Origin: Methylobacter sp.
Lineage (GTDB): Bacteria; Pseudomonadota; Gammaproteobacteria; Methylococcales; Methylomonadaceae
Assembly: GCA_004299305.1 (NCBI GenBank)
Contig: SCPZ01000062.1
Coordinates: forward strand, 1 to 64,000
DNA: 64,000 bases
Reading direction: 5' to 3'
Positions 49,750 through 58,625 of the stretch are shown here, in pieces. The translations under genes and the position numbers were made by a program. Numbering within the stretch: position 1 is the stretch's first letter; each line of letters opens with the position of its first letter. The notes below the pieces were generated by a model. It searched no databases. It was not told where the DNA came from and saw only the letters and a program-made list of their open reading frames with translations.

Positions 49750-50534
49750 TCTTCATCCATCCAGAAAAAACGATTGGGAATGTGCTGGCCTTGGCCCGGT
49801 TGATAACCGTCATTTAATGAATTCCAGGTGTATTCCTGGGCCTCCATGACCGCTTGCAAGGGCTCCAGTCCGTGCGCCAGCAACGCCGCAATACTGGCGG
49901 CCAGCGTGCAGCCGGAGCCGTGATAGCTGAACGGCAGTCTGTCCCAGGTGTAGGTTTCCCAACTGCGCCGGTCATGGAACAGTTGGTTACTGACCGAAGG
50001 CGTGTCTTCATGGCTGCCGGTAATCAGCACATAGTCGCAGCCTTTTTCCAGCAATGCCAGGCCGCAGTCGTTCAGCTTAGTTAATCCCGATAGTTTTCGG
50101 GCTTCTTCGCTGTTTGGCGTCAACACGGTGGTGCAGGGCAGCAGCAAGTCGACGATGGCGGCTATGAGTCGGTCGTTAGACAGTTCAGCGCCGCCGCCCG
50201 CCGCCAGCACCGGGTCCAAAACCACAGGAATATTCGGGTGCTGTTTTAATATCTCATGAATGGCGGCGGCGGTTTCATGATGGCCGATTAAGCCGATTTT
50301 AAAAGCCTTAACCGGCAGGTCGTCCAGCAAGGTGTTGGCTTGGCTGATAATGGCTTCCGGGCTTTGCGGAATCAGCTTTTTTACATTCCGGGTGTCCTGC
50401 TCGGTTAAGGCAGTGATAACGCTGGCAGCGTGACAGCGATGGCTGACCAAGGTTTCAATATCCGCCTGCACCCCGGCGCCTCCGCTGGGGTCATGACCGG
50501 AAAATGAAAGCACAACAGGGCGGTTTAAACTCAT
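49746..50534 (-). CDS. thiD: Hydroxymethylpyrimidine/phosphomethylpyrimidine kinase
   Basis: Phosphorylates HMP to HMP-PP for thiamine synthesis. The 262-residue ribokinase-fold product has SGHDPSGGAGVQADIET, ALTEQDTRNV, KIGLIGH, VLDPVLAAGGGAEL, TVLTPNSEEARKLSG and the anion-hole HGSGCTLAASIAALLA. Translationally coupled to thiE. It starts 5 bp after the preceding lipoprotein gene ends. Confidence 0.95.
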   Translation of the reverse strand: MSLNRPVVLSFSGHDPSGGAGVQADIETLVSHRCHAASVITALTEQDTRNVKKLIPQSPEAIISQANTLLDDLPVKAFKIGLIGHHETAAAIHEILKQHPNIPVVLDPVLAAGGGAELSNDRLIAAIVDLLLPCTTVLTPNSEEARKLSGLTKLNDCGLALLEKGCDYVLITGSHEDTPSVSNQLFHDRRSWETYTWDRLPFSYHGSGCTLAASIAALLAHGLEPLQAVMEAQEYTWNSLNDGYQPGQGQHIPNRFFWMDEE

Positions 50535-50539
50535 GATGG

Positions 50540-51304
50540 TTATTGAGGGTAATTGTATTGTTGTTGCTGAGGGTAACCCTGTTGTTGTGGATAGCCTTGT
50601 TGCTGAGGGTAACCTTGTTGTTGCGGATTGCCCTGTTGTGGAGCCGCTCCTGCATTTTTATTGGCAATAATAGCCAGTTCGACCCGACGATTCTGCGCCC
50701 GATTCGCCTCATCCACATTAGGCACTTTCGGCATTTTTTCGCCCATGCCCTGTTGAGTTAGACGGGAAAAGTTGACGCTATGCTGAGCCAAATAACTCGA
50801 AACACTGGCGGCGCGTCGTTCGGATAAGGTCTGATTATAACTATCCGAGCCTACATCATCGGTATGTCCGGTTACATTGATCGTCGAATCGGGATATTGA
50901 TTCAATACCTTCGCCACCGAATCCAGGGCGCTTTGCGCTTGCGGCGTTAAATCCGCTGAATCGAACGCAAAAGTAACGCTGCTCGGCATGGTTATATTAA
51001 GGGTGTTTTCCGCCGTCCTTTGCACTTCTATACCGGTGCCTTGCAATGATTGTTGCATTTCTTGTTGCTGGTGATCCATATAGGCGCCAACAGCCGCTCC
51101 AACGATACCACCGGCTAAAGCGCCTAATCCGGCATTCTTAAGATCGTTGCCGCCGAACAGTGTTCCCGCGCCAGCGCCGACCGCAGCGCCCACTCCGCCG
51201 CCGATGGCTGATTTACGGATTCTGGATTGCCCTGTATAAGGATCGGTGATACAAGCCGTCAGTAGGACTGAACTTATAGTTATCGTCAATAATTTTTTTT
51301 TCAT
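50540..51304 (-). CDS. OmpA-family outer-membrane lipoprotein (YiaD-like)
   Basis: A 254-residue lipoprotein with lipobox LLTAC (C18), a glycine-zipper region (about 33-75: GGGVGAAVGAGAGTLFGG and repeats) and an OmpA C-terminal peptidoglycan-binding domain (FAFDSADLTPQAQSALDSVA, NVTGHTDDVGSDSYNQTLSE, GMGEKMPKVPNVDEANRAQN, RRVEL). The last ~35 residues are tandem PQQQGY units. It is likely an outer-membrane to cell-wall tether. It precedes thiD on the same strand by 5 bp, an unrelated function, so shared transcription is probable but incidental. Confidence 0.9.
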   Translation of the reverse strand: MKKKLLTITISSVLLTACITDPYTGQSRIRKSAIGGGVGAAVGAGAGTLFGGNDLKNAGLGALAGGIVGAAVGAYMDHQQQEMQQSLQGTGIEVQRTAENTLNITMPSSVTFAFDSADLTPQAQSALDSVAKVLNQYPDSTINVTGHTDDVGSDSYNQTLSERRAASVSSYLAQHSVNFSRLTQQGMGEKMPKVPNVDEANRAQNRRVELAIIANKNAGAAPQQGNPQQQGYPQQQGYPQQQGYPQQQQYNYPQ

Positions 51305-51627
51305 AGGAATAACATTAGATTGGTTTGTATGAGGCTTCTAATGAAGCCGGTTCAAGCGCTCTTGGTTTTAGAGGCGATATCGGCATTATATAACGCGCTT
51401 AATAAATTAAAGCTGAACAATATCGTCAATTTTGATTGTTCCTATGCATGGAGGGGCAATGCCATTAAATTAAGAACAATGACGGCGTAGGAGCGGGCCG
51501 CGCCCGCGACATTTGAACGGTGTTTCAACGTTGTAACGCCACCTACTGCGCTTAACTTAATGTCGTTGACGCTGGAGGTTGGGAACGATGCAAAGCCGGT
51601 GTGTTATGCTTTTCCTCAATTTAACAA
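51305..51627. other. Intergenic region between ompA-like gene and cydD
   Basis: Divergent gene starts flank it. The one structure seen is the CATTAAATTAAG element at 51463-51562; it also contains a possible leader ACACTTAAC... with nothing else recognisable. Confidence 0.55.
51463..51562. repeat. MITE-like element with CATTAAATTAAG ends, copy 1
   Basis: Ends CATTAAATTAAG and CTTAACTTAATG are inverted repeats with one mismatch. Inside, GTAGGAGCGGGCCGCGCCCGCGA is palindromic at its core (GGGCCGCGCCC). A second copy lies at 61153-61274. Confidence 0.7.
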
Positions 51628-53484
51628 ATGGCAAAAACCGTGCAGCTAACAGAAACAGACAATCAAGCTTATTTCGATAAACACAAAATCAGGGAGAAAA
51701 CCTGCGCCGCTTGGTTAAAAGCGCAGAGCAAAACAGTCCGCAAGCCCATTCTATTTGCCGCTATCGCAGGCATTGCCAACGGCTTGGGGGTGATTGTTCA
51801 ATCGGCATTGCTCGCTTTTATCCTGCAAGCCGTCATTATCGACAAGCTGCCGTGGGCGTCTGTAACGACTCCATGCCTGATACTGGCAGTCGTATTCATA
51901 TTGCGTAGTTTGTGTGTTTATTGGCATCAAATTTGGGGATTCGAGGCCGGAGCGCAAATTAGGGCCTCAGTAAGGCGGCAGTTGTCCGACAAGCTTTTAA
52001 CGCTGGGGCCTGCCGCCGTTAAGCAACGCCAAAGCGGTGAATTGGCGGCTGTTATGTTGGAACAGGTCGATGCGCTGGAAGCTTATTTTTCGCGCTATTT
52101 GCCGCAACAAACGATAGTTGGCGTATTGCCGGTCATCATGATTAGCGTGGTCATGCCGGTCAATTGGGTGGTTGGTTTGATCTTTTTAGTGACCGGGCCG
52201 CTGGTGCCGGTTTTTATGGCCCTAGTCGGCATGGGGGCTGCTTCTGCAAATCGCAGCCAGTTTTTGGCGATGGCGAGAATGAGCGGTTATTTTCTTGATC
52301 GTCTGCAAGGTCTGGCGGCATTAAAGCTGTTCGGTCAAGCTAGCCAAGAGTTAGCCAATATCAATAATATTGCTGATGATTTTCGGGAAAAAACCATGGC
52401 GGTATTGCGCATCGCATTCTTGTCGTCGGCAGTTTTGGAATTTTTCAGTGCGGTTGCAGTTGCCCTGGTTGCCGTTTATGTCGGCTTGGGCTTATTAGGG
52501 CTGGTTCATTTTGGCCCGGCCGAGCATATCAATTTAAGAGAGGCGCTGTTCGTGCTGTTGTTAGCGCCCGAGTTCTTTATGCCGCTCAGGCAGCTGGCGA
52601 TTAATTATCATGACCGGGCAGCGGCATTAGGTGCGACTGATGCTATTTTTGCGATACTGGAGCAAGACGCTGAGGTGTTGAGTGATTTAGATAACGATAT
52701 AGATTATATCGGCGAAGCAGGCCTATCAATCCTAGCTCCCACGCACCGCGTGGGAGTTCATGCCGCCTGCGCTGCGGGCTGTTTCTCAACGCAGCGCGTT
52801 GACGCTGCATTCCCACACGGCGCGTGGGAACGAGGGGGAGCCAATCTCATCGAATTTAACAATGTCAGCAAATTTTACGGCAAGCGGCAGGTCTTAACAG
52901 GCATCAATCTGCACATTGCAGCCGGTGAAAAAATCGCCTTGGTTGGCGAATCGGGCGCCGGGAAAACGACGCTTTTAAACCTGTTATTAGGTTTTGAGGC
53001 GGCAACCGAAGGCCGGGTATTGCTTAACGGCCTAGCGGTTAACCGGGACTATGCCGCCAAAGCCATCGCTTGGGCGGGGCAAAACGCCTATATCTTCCAC
53101 GGCACTATCAAAGACAACATCGCGCTGGCCGATCCTGAAGCGCCGGAACAAGATATTATTGATGCGGCGCAGGCGGCTGGTGTAACTGAATTTAGCGCAG
53201 AATTGCCAGGCCGTTTGCTGACCCCTGTTGGCGAGCGGGGCTATGGCTTGTCAGGCGGACAAGTGCAAAGAATCGCTCTGGCCAGGGCGTTTTTAAAAAA
53301 TGCCGACATTATCCTGCTGGATGAGCCGACCGCCAATCTCGATGCCGCCAACAAAGCGCTGCTGCTTGATGTCATCGATCGATTGTTTGCTGATAAAACC
53401 CTGATTATCGCCAGTCATGACCCGGAAGTTATTCATCGAATGGACAGGCGGATAGAATTACAGCAAGGACGGTTGCTGTCATGA
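51628..53484 (+). CDS. cydD: Cysteine/glutathione ABC exporter subunit CydD with repeat insertion
   Basis: Half of the heterodimeric CydDC exporter, which moves cysteine and glutathione to the periplasm and is needed for cytochrome bd assembly. The membrane domain spans residues ~35-340 (PILFAAIAGIANGLGVIVQS, GPLVPVFMALVGMGAASANR, FVLLLAPEFFMPLRQLA). The ATPase domain has Walker A GESGAGKTT at ~440 and LSGGQVQRIALARAF, ILLDEPTANLD. Between them, residues ~368-402 are encoded by a 103-bp palindromic repeat and match nothing in the family. The rest is full length (E. coli 588; here 618). It overlaps cydC by 4 bp (ATGA). Confidence 0.93.
   Translation: MAKTVQLTETDNQAYFDKHKIREKTCAAWLKAQSKTVRKPILFAAIAGIANGLGVIVQSALLAFILQAVIIDKLPWASVTTPCLILAVVFILRSLCVYWHQIWGFEAGAQIRASVRRQLSDKLLTLGPAAVKQRQSGELAAVMLEQVDALEAYFSRYLPQQTIVGVLPVIMISVVMPVNWVVGLIFLVTGPLVPVFMALVGMGAASANRSQFLAMARMSGYFLDRLQGLAALKLFGQASQELANINNIADDFREKTMAVLRIAFLSSAVLEFFSAVAVALVAVYVGLGLLGLVHFGPAEHINLREALFVLLLAPEFFMPLRQLAINYHDRAAALGATDAIFAILEQDAEVLSDLDNDIDYIGEAGLSILAPTHRVGVHAACAAGCFSTQRVDAAFPHGAWERGGANLIEFNNVSKFYGKRQVLTGINLHIAAGEKIALVGESGAGKTTLLNLLLGFEAATEGRVLLNGLAVNRDYAAKAIAWAGQNAYIFHGTIKDNIALADPEAPEQDIIDAAQAAGVTEFSAELPGRLLTPVGERGYGLSGGQVQRIALARAFLKNADIILLDEPTANLDAANKALLLDVIDRLFADKTLIIASHDPEVIHRMDRRIELQQGRLLS
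52732..52834 (+). mobile_element. Palindromic element inserted in frame in cydD
   Basis: Starts CTAGCTCCCACGC and ends GCGTGGGAACGAG, which are inverted repeats. Sub-hairpins include TCCCACGC-ACC-GCGTGGGA, AACGC-AGC-GCGTT and TTCCCACACGGCGCGTGGGAA. The peptide includes APTHRVGVHAACAAGCFSTQ and RVDAAFPHGAWERGG. It interrupts a position that is a linker between membrane and ATPase domains. Related ends occur at 31079-31177. Confidence 0.85.
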
Positions 53485-55160
53485 AAGATTTATGGTTTTT
53501 CCTGAAATTATTCAAACCGCATAGCGCCTGGTTAATGGGGGGTATTTTATTGTCATTGCTGACCGCATTTGCCGCTATCGCGTTATTAACGCTGTCCGGC
53601 TGGTTTATCAGCGCTTCGGCGATAGCCGGATTAATCGCTGTTGACGGTAATACGGCGGCCTTTAATTTTATGCTGCCCGCCGCGCAAATACGTGCTTTGG
53701 CGATTGCCCGCACACTGGGCCGTTACGGCGAGCGGGTAGTGACCCATGAAGCGACTTTTAGGGTATTGGCCAGAATACGCAGCTGGTTTTTCGGGCAGCT
53801 TATTCCGTTGGTTCCGGGGCGATTGTCGGCTATGCGTAGCGGCGATTTATTATCGCGCATGACGGCGGATATTGACGCCTTGGACGCGTTGTATTTACGG
53901 CTGTTGGCTCCTGCCGTTGTCGCGGCGATTGGCGTAACCGCAGTTACGGTCTTTTTGGCTTGTTATGCGCCGGTCATCAGCTTGACTACAGGTTTTATGT
54001 TGATGATCGCCTCGATCTGGGCGCCATGGATTTTTAACCGATTGGGACGTGCCGGAGCGGAAGAAATTGTCGTATTGGCGGCAAATTTCCGGATTCGGCA
54101 ACTTGATATGATGCAGGGACTTGCGGATTTAATCGTCAACCGGGCTTATGGACGATTTAGCGATAAGCTCGGCCAGTTTTCCGATTTGATGATCAACACC
54201 CAACGCCAAAACAACCGTTTGTCGGCGATTTCTTCGGCATTCACATTATTGTTGTCGCAGCTAACATTACTAATGGCGTTGGTGCTTACCGCGATTGCAT
54301 TTAAAGACGGCCTGTTATCGGGAGCGGATTCAGCCTTGGTTGTTTTTTGCGTAATCGCAGCTTTTGAGTTAGTAACGCCCTTGCCGCAAGCCATGCAAAT
54401 GTTGGCGAAAACCCAAAAAGCCGCCCGGCGTATCAGGCAGGTTACGGAAATGTCGCCGACAATACGCCCGTCAAACCAGCCATTAGCATTGCCGGGCAAT
54501 TATGATTTGCAGTTAAACGATGTGAGTTTTCGCTATTTTGAGCAGCAGGATTGGGTGCTGAAAAACATCAGCCTGACTATTTTGCAGGGCGGTAAAGTTG
54601 GCATAGTCGGTGCCAGCGGCTCGGGCAAGACGACCTTATTGCAGCTGATAATGCGTTGTTACGATCCTGAACAAGGCAGTGTGTTGTTGGCAGGACAAAA
54701 TATCAGGCAACTGGATGCCGATGAATTGATGACTTGTTTTGGCGTATTGTCTCAGCGCAGTCAATTGTTTGCGGCCACTATTAAAGAAAACCTGTTGCTT
54801 GCCAAACCGGACGCCACGGCAACGGAACTCAATGCTGCTGTTAAAGCCGCAGGATTGGAGGGATTTATCGGGCATTTGCCGGAAGGTCTTGAAACCTGGG
54901 TCGGCGAAAGCGGCGTAAAAGTATCGGGAGGCGAAGCGCGGCGTATTGCCCTGGCGCGCCTTTATCTAAAAAATGCGCCGGTATTGATCCTTGATGAACC
55001 GACCGAAGGCTTGGATAGCGATACGGAGCGGGATGTATTCAAAGCGTTGGCGGATTTTTCCAGGGATAAAACGGTGATTATGGTGACTCACCGTAAAGCC
55101 GGGTTGGGCTTGGTCGATGTGGTTTATGGAATGGAGCAGGGCGTTTTGCGGACCTTATAA
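53481..55160 (+). CDS. cydC: Cysteine/glutathione ABC exporter subunit CydC
   Basis: Partner of CydD. The 559-residue product has six membrane segments in its first ~300 residues, starting FKPHSAWLMGGILLSLLTAF, then an ATPase domain with Walker A GASGSGKTT (~376), Walker B VLILDEPTEGLDSDT and signature VSGGEARRIALARLY. E. coli CydC is 573. cydAB is absent from the window, so the bd oxidase it serves lies elsewhere if present. Confidence 0.94.
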   Translation: MKDLWFFLKLFKPHSAWLMGGILLSLLTAFAAIALLTLSGWFISASAIAGLIAVDGNTAAFNFMLPAAQIRALAIARTLGRYGERVVTHEATFRVLARIRSWFFGQLIPLVPGRLSAMRSGDLLSRMTADIDALDALYLRLLAPAVVAAIGVTAVTVFLACYAPVISLTTGFMLMIASIWAPWIFNRLGRAGAEEIVVLAANFRIRQLDMMQGLADLIVNRAYGRFSDKLGQFSDLMINTQRQNNRLSAISSAFTLLLSQLTLLMALVLTAIAFKDGLLSGADSALVVFCVIAAFELVTPLPQAMQMLAKTQKAARRIRQVTEMSPTIRPSNQPLALPGNYDLQLNDVSFRYFEQQDWVLKNISLTILQGGKVGIVGASGSGKTTLLQLIMRCYDPEQGSVLLAGQNIRQLDADELMTCFGVLSQRSQLFAATIKENLLLAKPDATATELNAAVKAAGLEGFIGHLPEGLETWVGESGVKVSGGEARRIALARLYLKNAPVLILDEPTEGLDSDTERDVFKALADFSRDKTVIMVTHRKAGLGLVDVVYGMEQGVLRTL

Positions 55161-55182
55161 TTTCACTAACAGGCCGATATGC

Positions 55183-55215
55183 AAACCTTCCAGGTTTTTA
55201 AAATCTGGAAGGTTT
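55183..55215 (+). repeat. Dispersed palindrome, AGACCTTCCAGG family, copy 3
   Basis: AAACCTTCCAGGTTTTTAAA with partner ATCTGGAAGGTTT; only the hairpin core is kept, with one arm mismatch. Confidence 0.85.
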
Positions 55216-55278
55216 AACCTGCAACGTTTTGAATAGACGGGGCGTTTTGAATGGAGCAACATGCCCCGTCCTTAGGGA

Positions 55279-55330
55279 TGAAAACTAAATAACTTGAACA
55301 GATAACATCCCTTGAAGGGATGTTATCTGT
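55279..55330 (+). repeat. Dispersed palindrome, CAGATAACATCCCTT family, copy 2
   Basis: Identical over 52 bp to 18885-18936. Followed by CCGGCTTA, which also follows copy 3 at 57437. Confidence 0.92.
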
Positions 55331-55369
55331 TCCGGCTTAGTTGGTAGCCGAAGAACGCTATTACGTCAA

Positions 55370-55467
55370 TTGTCATGATTTTGTCACAATATTGTAATAA
55401 ATCTTTGAAATATATATGTATGTCGTCATGGATTTGTCATAATTTTGTAATGAATCTTTGTGATAAT
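55370..55467 (+). promoter_or_regulatory. Two PhoB-box-like clusters and a -10
   Basis: Cluster 1 has contiguous 11-bp units TTGTCATGATT, TTGTCACAATA and TTGTAATAAAT (55370-55402), cluster 2 has TCGTCATGGAT, TTGTCATAATT and TTGTAATGAAT (55423-55455). Each is followed by CTTTG. They match the PhoB half-site CTGTCAT plus 4 bp. A -10-like GATAAT (55462-55467) lies 6 bp after cluster 2, as expected when bound PhoB replaces the -35, and 28 bp before the ATG of the ExbB-fusion gene. Confidence 0.7.
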
Positions 55468-55495
55468 CCTCGCACTAATATATGTGAGGAAAACA

Positions 55496-57304
55496 ATGAA
55501 ACGGTTTGGTCTTTTATTAATTCTTTTAGCCCTGATACCTTCGGTGGCATCGGCATGGTGGAGTGATGACTGGGGATATAAGAAAAAAATAACCCTTGAT
55601 GCGAAAAAACTTCAGCAAGACGGCGTCAGCATTCCTGAAGATGCGTTTGCGTTAATTCGCCTGCATACAGGTAATTTTACCTATTTTCTGGATCTTGCCG
55701 AGAAAGGCAAAGATATTCGGGTTCTGGCGGATGATGAAAAAACGCCGTTGAAGTTTTACATTGAAAAGCTCGATCCCGTTAATGAAATGGCTTTTATCTG
55801 GGTTAAATTACCCAAGGATATTGCTAAATCCGCTGAGCCCGGTATTTGGTTATATTACGGAAATGCTTCGGCTGTCGATGGGCAGGACGCGGCAGGTTCT
55901 TATGATGTCAGTCAGGTGCTTAGCTATCAATTCGACTCCAGCAGCGTTAAGGATTTAACGGCCAACGCCAATAACCCTTCTGAAATTACCGCAAGCGTAG
56001 AAGATGGATTGATTGCCGGTGCGGCGGCTTTTCAAGGCAGCCAAATTATTCGCATTCCTTCATCTCCCTCTTTGCAAATGTCGCCGACAACGGGCTGGAC
56101 CGTAACAACATGGTTAAAATGCGACCAGGCCCACCAACAAAATAGTGTGTTGTTTCAACGAGCGGGAGCGGACAGTTCTGTAACGCTGGCGATAAGAGAA
56201 CAAACGCCTTATCTCGAAATTACTAATGCAGCGGGCGTTAAACAGGAATTTTCAGCCCAGTTTACGGTAGCGGCGGACGCTTGGCATCATCTTGCGCTGG
56301 TTGCCGGCGCCGATAATTTTGTTATCTACATTGACGGTACCATCGCCGGCAGCTTTCCGGTTTCATTGGCAGAGTTAACCGGCGATATGACTATCGGCGC
56401 CGATGCCACAGGAGCCAGGGGATTTTCCGGCTCGGTAGATCAATTCTCAGTGTTCAAAACAGCTCTCGATGTTAATGCAATAAAATTCGATGTGCGGATG
56501 CAGGGCGCCGGATCGGCATTGTTAACTTATGGTGAAGACACCACGCCGGATGCAGAAGGCGGCGAATCTTACATTATGGCTACGCTGGACAGCGTAACTA
56601 TAGATGGCTGGATTATTATCGGCATACTGGGCGTCATGTTTGTGATCAGTTGGATGGTGATGATCGTCAAGACGATAGTCATTAACCGTATCCATGGGGA
56701 AAACAAAAAATTCGAACGGGTATTCAGTACGCTTGGCGCGCAGGAAATTTCAAAATTAAACAGTGAAGAAACCGAAGATGATGAGGATTTTGAAGAATCC
56801 CCGCTGTTGCTGTCATTAACTTCCAAGCACGGCGCTTTTATGGGCTCCTCCATTTACCGCATCTATCATGTCGGTGTTGAAGAGATGAATAAGCGTTTAA
56901 GAAAAGGCGTAGGCTTGAATGAACAGCAAACTTTATCGGCAAGCGCGATGGCAGCCGTTAGAGCGTCAATGGATGCGGTTTTGGTCAGGGAGTTGCAAAA
57001 ACTGAATTCGCAAATGGTGTTGCTGACTATTGCCATCAGTGGCGGGCCTTTCCTGGGCTTATTGGGCACCGTGGTCGGGGTTATGATCACCTTCGCGGCG
57101 ATTGCAGTTAGCGGTGAGGTCAATGTTAATGCGATTGCTCCCGGTATTGCGGCTGCGTTGACGGCGACTATCGCCGGTCTTGCGGTAGCGATTCCAGCCT
57201 TGTTCGGATACAACTATTTAGGCAGCCGCATCAAAGTCATTTCCGCAGATATGCATGTGTTCGTCGATGAATTTGTAGCGAAATTGGCAGAACAGCATAC
57301 CTGA
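55496..57304 (+). CDS. DUF2341/LamG-ExbB (MotA/TolQ/ExbB) fusion
   Basis: A 602-residue fusion. Residues 1-20 are a signal peptide ending ASA. A periplasmic DUF2341-like segment (~22-120: WWSDDWGYKKKITLDAKKL, WLYYGNASAVDGQDAAGS) and a LamG lectin-like domain (~140-330) follow. Then comes an ExbB/TolQ domain: TM at ~370-392 (IIIGILGVMFVISWMVMIV), a cytoplasmic loop, and two TMs in SGGPFLGLLGTVVGVMITFA and APGIAAALTATIAGLAVAIP, the conserved ExbB core. ExbB energises TonB with the proton gradient. I chose ATG 55496, 5 bp after GAGGA, not TTG/ATG further up (55460). ExbD, TonB and a porin follow. Confidence 0.88.
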   Translation: MKRFGLLLILLALIPSVASAWWSDDWGYKKKITLDAKKLQQDGVSIPEDAFALIRLHTGNFTYFLDLAEKGKDIRVLADDEKTPLKFYIEKLDPVNEMAFIWVKLPKDIAKSAEPGIWLYYGNASAVDGQDAAGSYDVSQVLSYQFDSSSVKDLTANANNPSEITASVEDGLIAGAAAFQGSQIIRIPSSPSLQMSPTTGWTVTTWLKCDQAHQQNSVLFQRAGADSSVTLAIREQTPYLEITNAAGVKQEFSAQFTVAADAWHHLALVAGADNFVIYIDGTIAGSFPVSLAELTGDMTIGADATGARGFSGSVDQFSVFKTALDVNAIKFDVRMQGAGSALLTYGEDTTPDAEGGESYIMATLDSVTIDGWIIIGILGVMFVISWMVMIVKTIVINRIHGENKKFERVFSTLGAQEISKLNSEETEDDEDFEESPLLLSLTSKHGAFMGSSIYRIYHVGVEEMNKRLRKGVGLNEQQTLSASAMAAVRASMDAVLVRELQKLNSQMVLLTIAISGGPFLGLLGTVVGVMITFAAIAVSGEVNVNAIAPGIAAALTATIAGLAVAIPALFGYNYLGSRIKVISADMHVFVDEFVAKLAEQHT

Positions 57305-57525
57305 GTCCGGCAGCCGCCGGGTATGGATGGGGGCGTAGGGCGCGCCATGTGCGCCCTACAGCATATGTGCCTATGTCGGAAACAACATGGAAAACTGTTC
57401 CAGAAAGCGGGCTTCCAATTTAAAGCGGGACGATTACAGATAACATCCCTTGAAGGGATGTTATCTGTCCCGGCTTAAGCGCAAACCGTCCTCAATAAAG
57501 TTATATAAAAAGAGTCTTTTAAATC
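57305..57525. repeat. Gap with two palindromes between the ExbB and ExbD genes
   Basis: A hairpin GTAGGGCGC / GCGCCCTAC (57335-57359, loop GCCATGT) and the third CAGATAACATCCCTT palindrome (57437-57467). They interrupt what is otherwise a co-oriented gene set, and may process or partly end the transcript. Confidence 0.8.
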
Positions 57526-57930
57526 ATGAAAGTACAAGAAGATAATGCGGCATACGACGAAATCAACGTCACGCCGATGCTGGATTTAGCCTATGTGTTG
57601 CTGGTTGTATTTATCCTAATGACCACGGCCTCGGTGCAGGGCATAACTGTTAACCTGCCTAAAGCCAGCGATGCGCCAAGCCTTGCCAAGCCGCAAACCA
57701 AAGCCATTACGATAACGGCTGACGGCACTATTTTCCTGGATACCTATCCGGTGACTATGGAACAGCTGGAATCCACCTTACAGCAATACAAAGCCGTAAA
57801 TCCGGCATTGCCCGTTGTTATTAAAGGCGATGCGGCGGTTCAGTATGTCAATATCGTAAATGTGCTGGCATTGCTGGGTAAACTCGATATTACTCAGATT
57901 GGCTTGGTTACGCAAAACCTAGTCAAATAA
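57526..57930 (+). CDS. exbD: ExbD-type biopolymer transport protein
   Basis: A 134-residue TolR/ExbD protein. INVTPMLDLAYVLLVVFILM carries the essential membrane aspartate (D20), followed by a periplasmic domain with AITITADGTIFLD and PVVIKGDAAVQYVNIVNVL. It pairs with the ExbB domain upstream to form the proton channel. Confidence 0.92.
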   Translation: MKVQEDNAAYDEINVTPMLDLAYVLLVVFILMTTASVQGITVNLPKASDAPSLAKPQTKAITITADGTIFLDTYPVTMEQLESTLQQYKAVNPALPVVIKGDAAVQYVNIVNVLALLGKLDITQIGLVTQNLVK

Positions 57931-57942
57931 GAGTCTCCTGTA

Positions 57943-58605
57943 ATGACTACGAAAAAAAAACATTTTCGCGCTTACCTGCCGATGATTATTGGCGCAATCC
58001 TATTGCTGGTGGCGATTGGCGTTATTATCCATATGATCGGCACTATGGAAGAAAAACCGGCCAAGAAAGAAAGGAAAATTCAGGCAATTTCCTTAACCAA
58101 GCCGCCTCCGCCTCCGCCACCCCCGCCAAAGGTTGAAAAACCGCCTGAGCCTGAAGTTGAAAAGATCCAGGAAAAAGTGGAACAGGAACCAGAAGAAATA
58201 CCTGATGTTGCAGACGAGCCGCCACCGGGTGATTTGGGCTTGGATGCAGAAGGTTCGGCCGGTTCGGATGGTTTTGGCTTGGCTGCGCGTAAAGGCGGTA
58301 AAGGCTTGCTGGGCGGAGGCGGTGGCGGAGATCCTTATGCCTGGTATGGCGGGATCATCAAAAACGATATTTTAGACATCCTTTCCGAACAAGAAGAGCT
58401 GCGCCGTAAAGGCTATACCGCTGTGGTTAAAGTGTGGATTGAGCTTGATGGCTCGGTCAAACGATTTGAACTGGCAAGAGGAAGTAATGACGCTGAAATT
58501 GACGAATTGCTGAATCGATTGCTCAGTAAATACAGAAAGGTTAATGAGCCGCTCCCGCCTGGGATGGAACAACCGATCAAGTTAAAAATTACATCAAGAA
58601 TATAA
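57943..58605 (+). CDS. TonB-type energy transducer
   Basis: A 220-residue protein with one N-terminal membrane helix (~12-32), a Pro-rich segment of nine consecutive prolines near residue 55, Glu/Pro-rich spacer (KPPEPEVEKIQEKVEQEPEE), Gly-rich hinge, and a TonB/TolA C-terminal domain (VVKVWIELDGSVKRFELARG, LLSKYRKVNEPLPPGMEQPI). It follows exbD by 12 bp. Confidence 0.9.
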   Translation: MTTKKKHFRAYLPMIIGAILLLVAIGVIIHMIGTMEEKPAKKERKIQAISLTKPPPPPPPPPKVEKPPEPEVEKIQEKVEQEPEEIPDVADEPPPGDLGLDAEGSAGSDGFGLAARKGGKGLLGGGGGGDPYAWYGGIIKNDILDILSEQEELRRKGYTAVVKVWIELDGSVKRFELARGSNDAEIDELLNRLLSKYRKVNEPLPPGMEQPIKLKITSRI

Positions 58606-58625
58606 ACACATTAACAGGTAAAGAA

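Noticed and set aside
50535-51627. TPP riboswitch for thiD-thiE
   Set aside because: Only 5 bp separate thiD from the preceding gene, and no thi-box-like sequence (CTGAGA) was seen in the leader further upstream.
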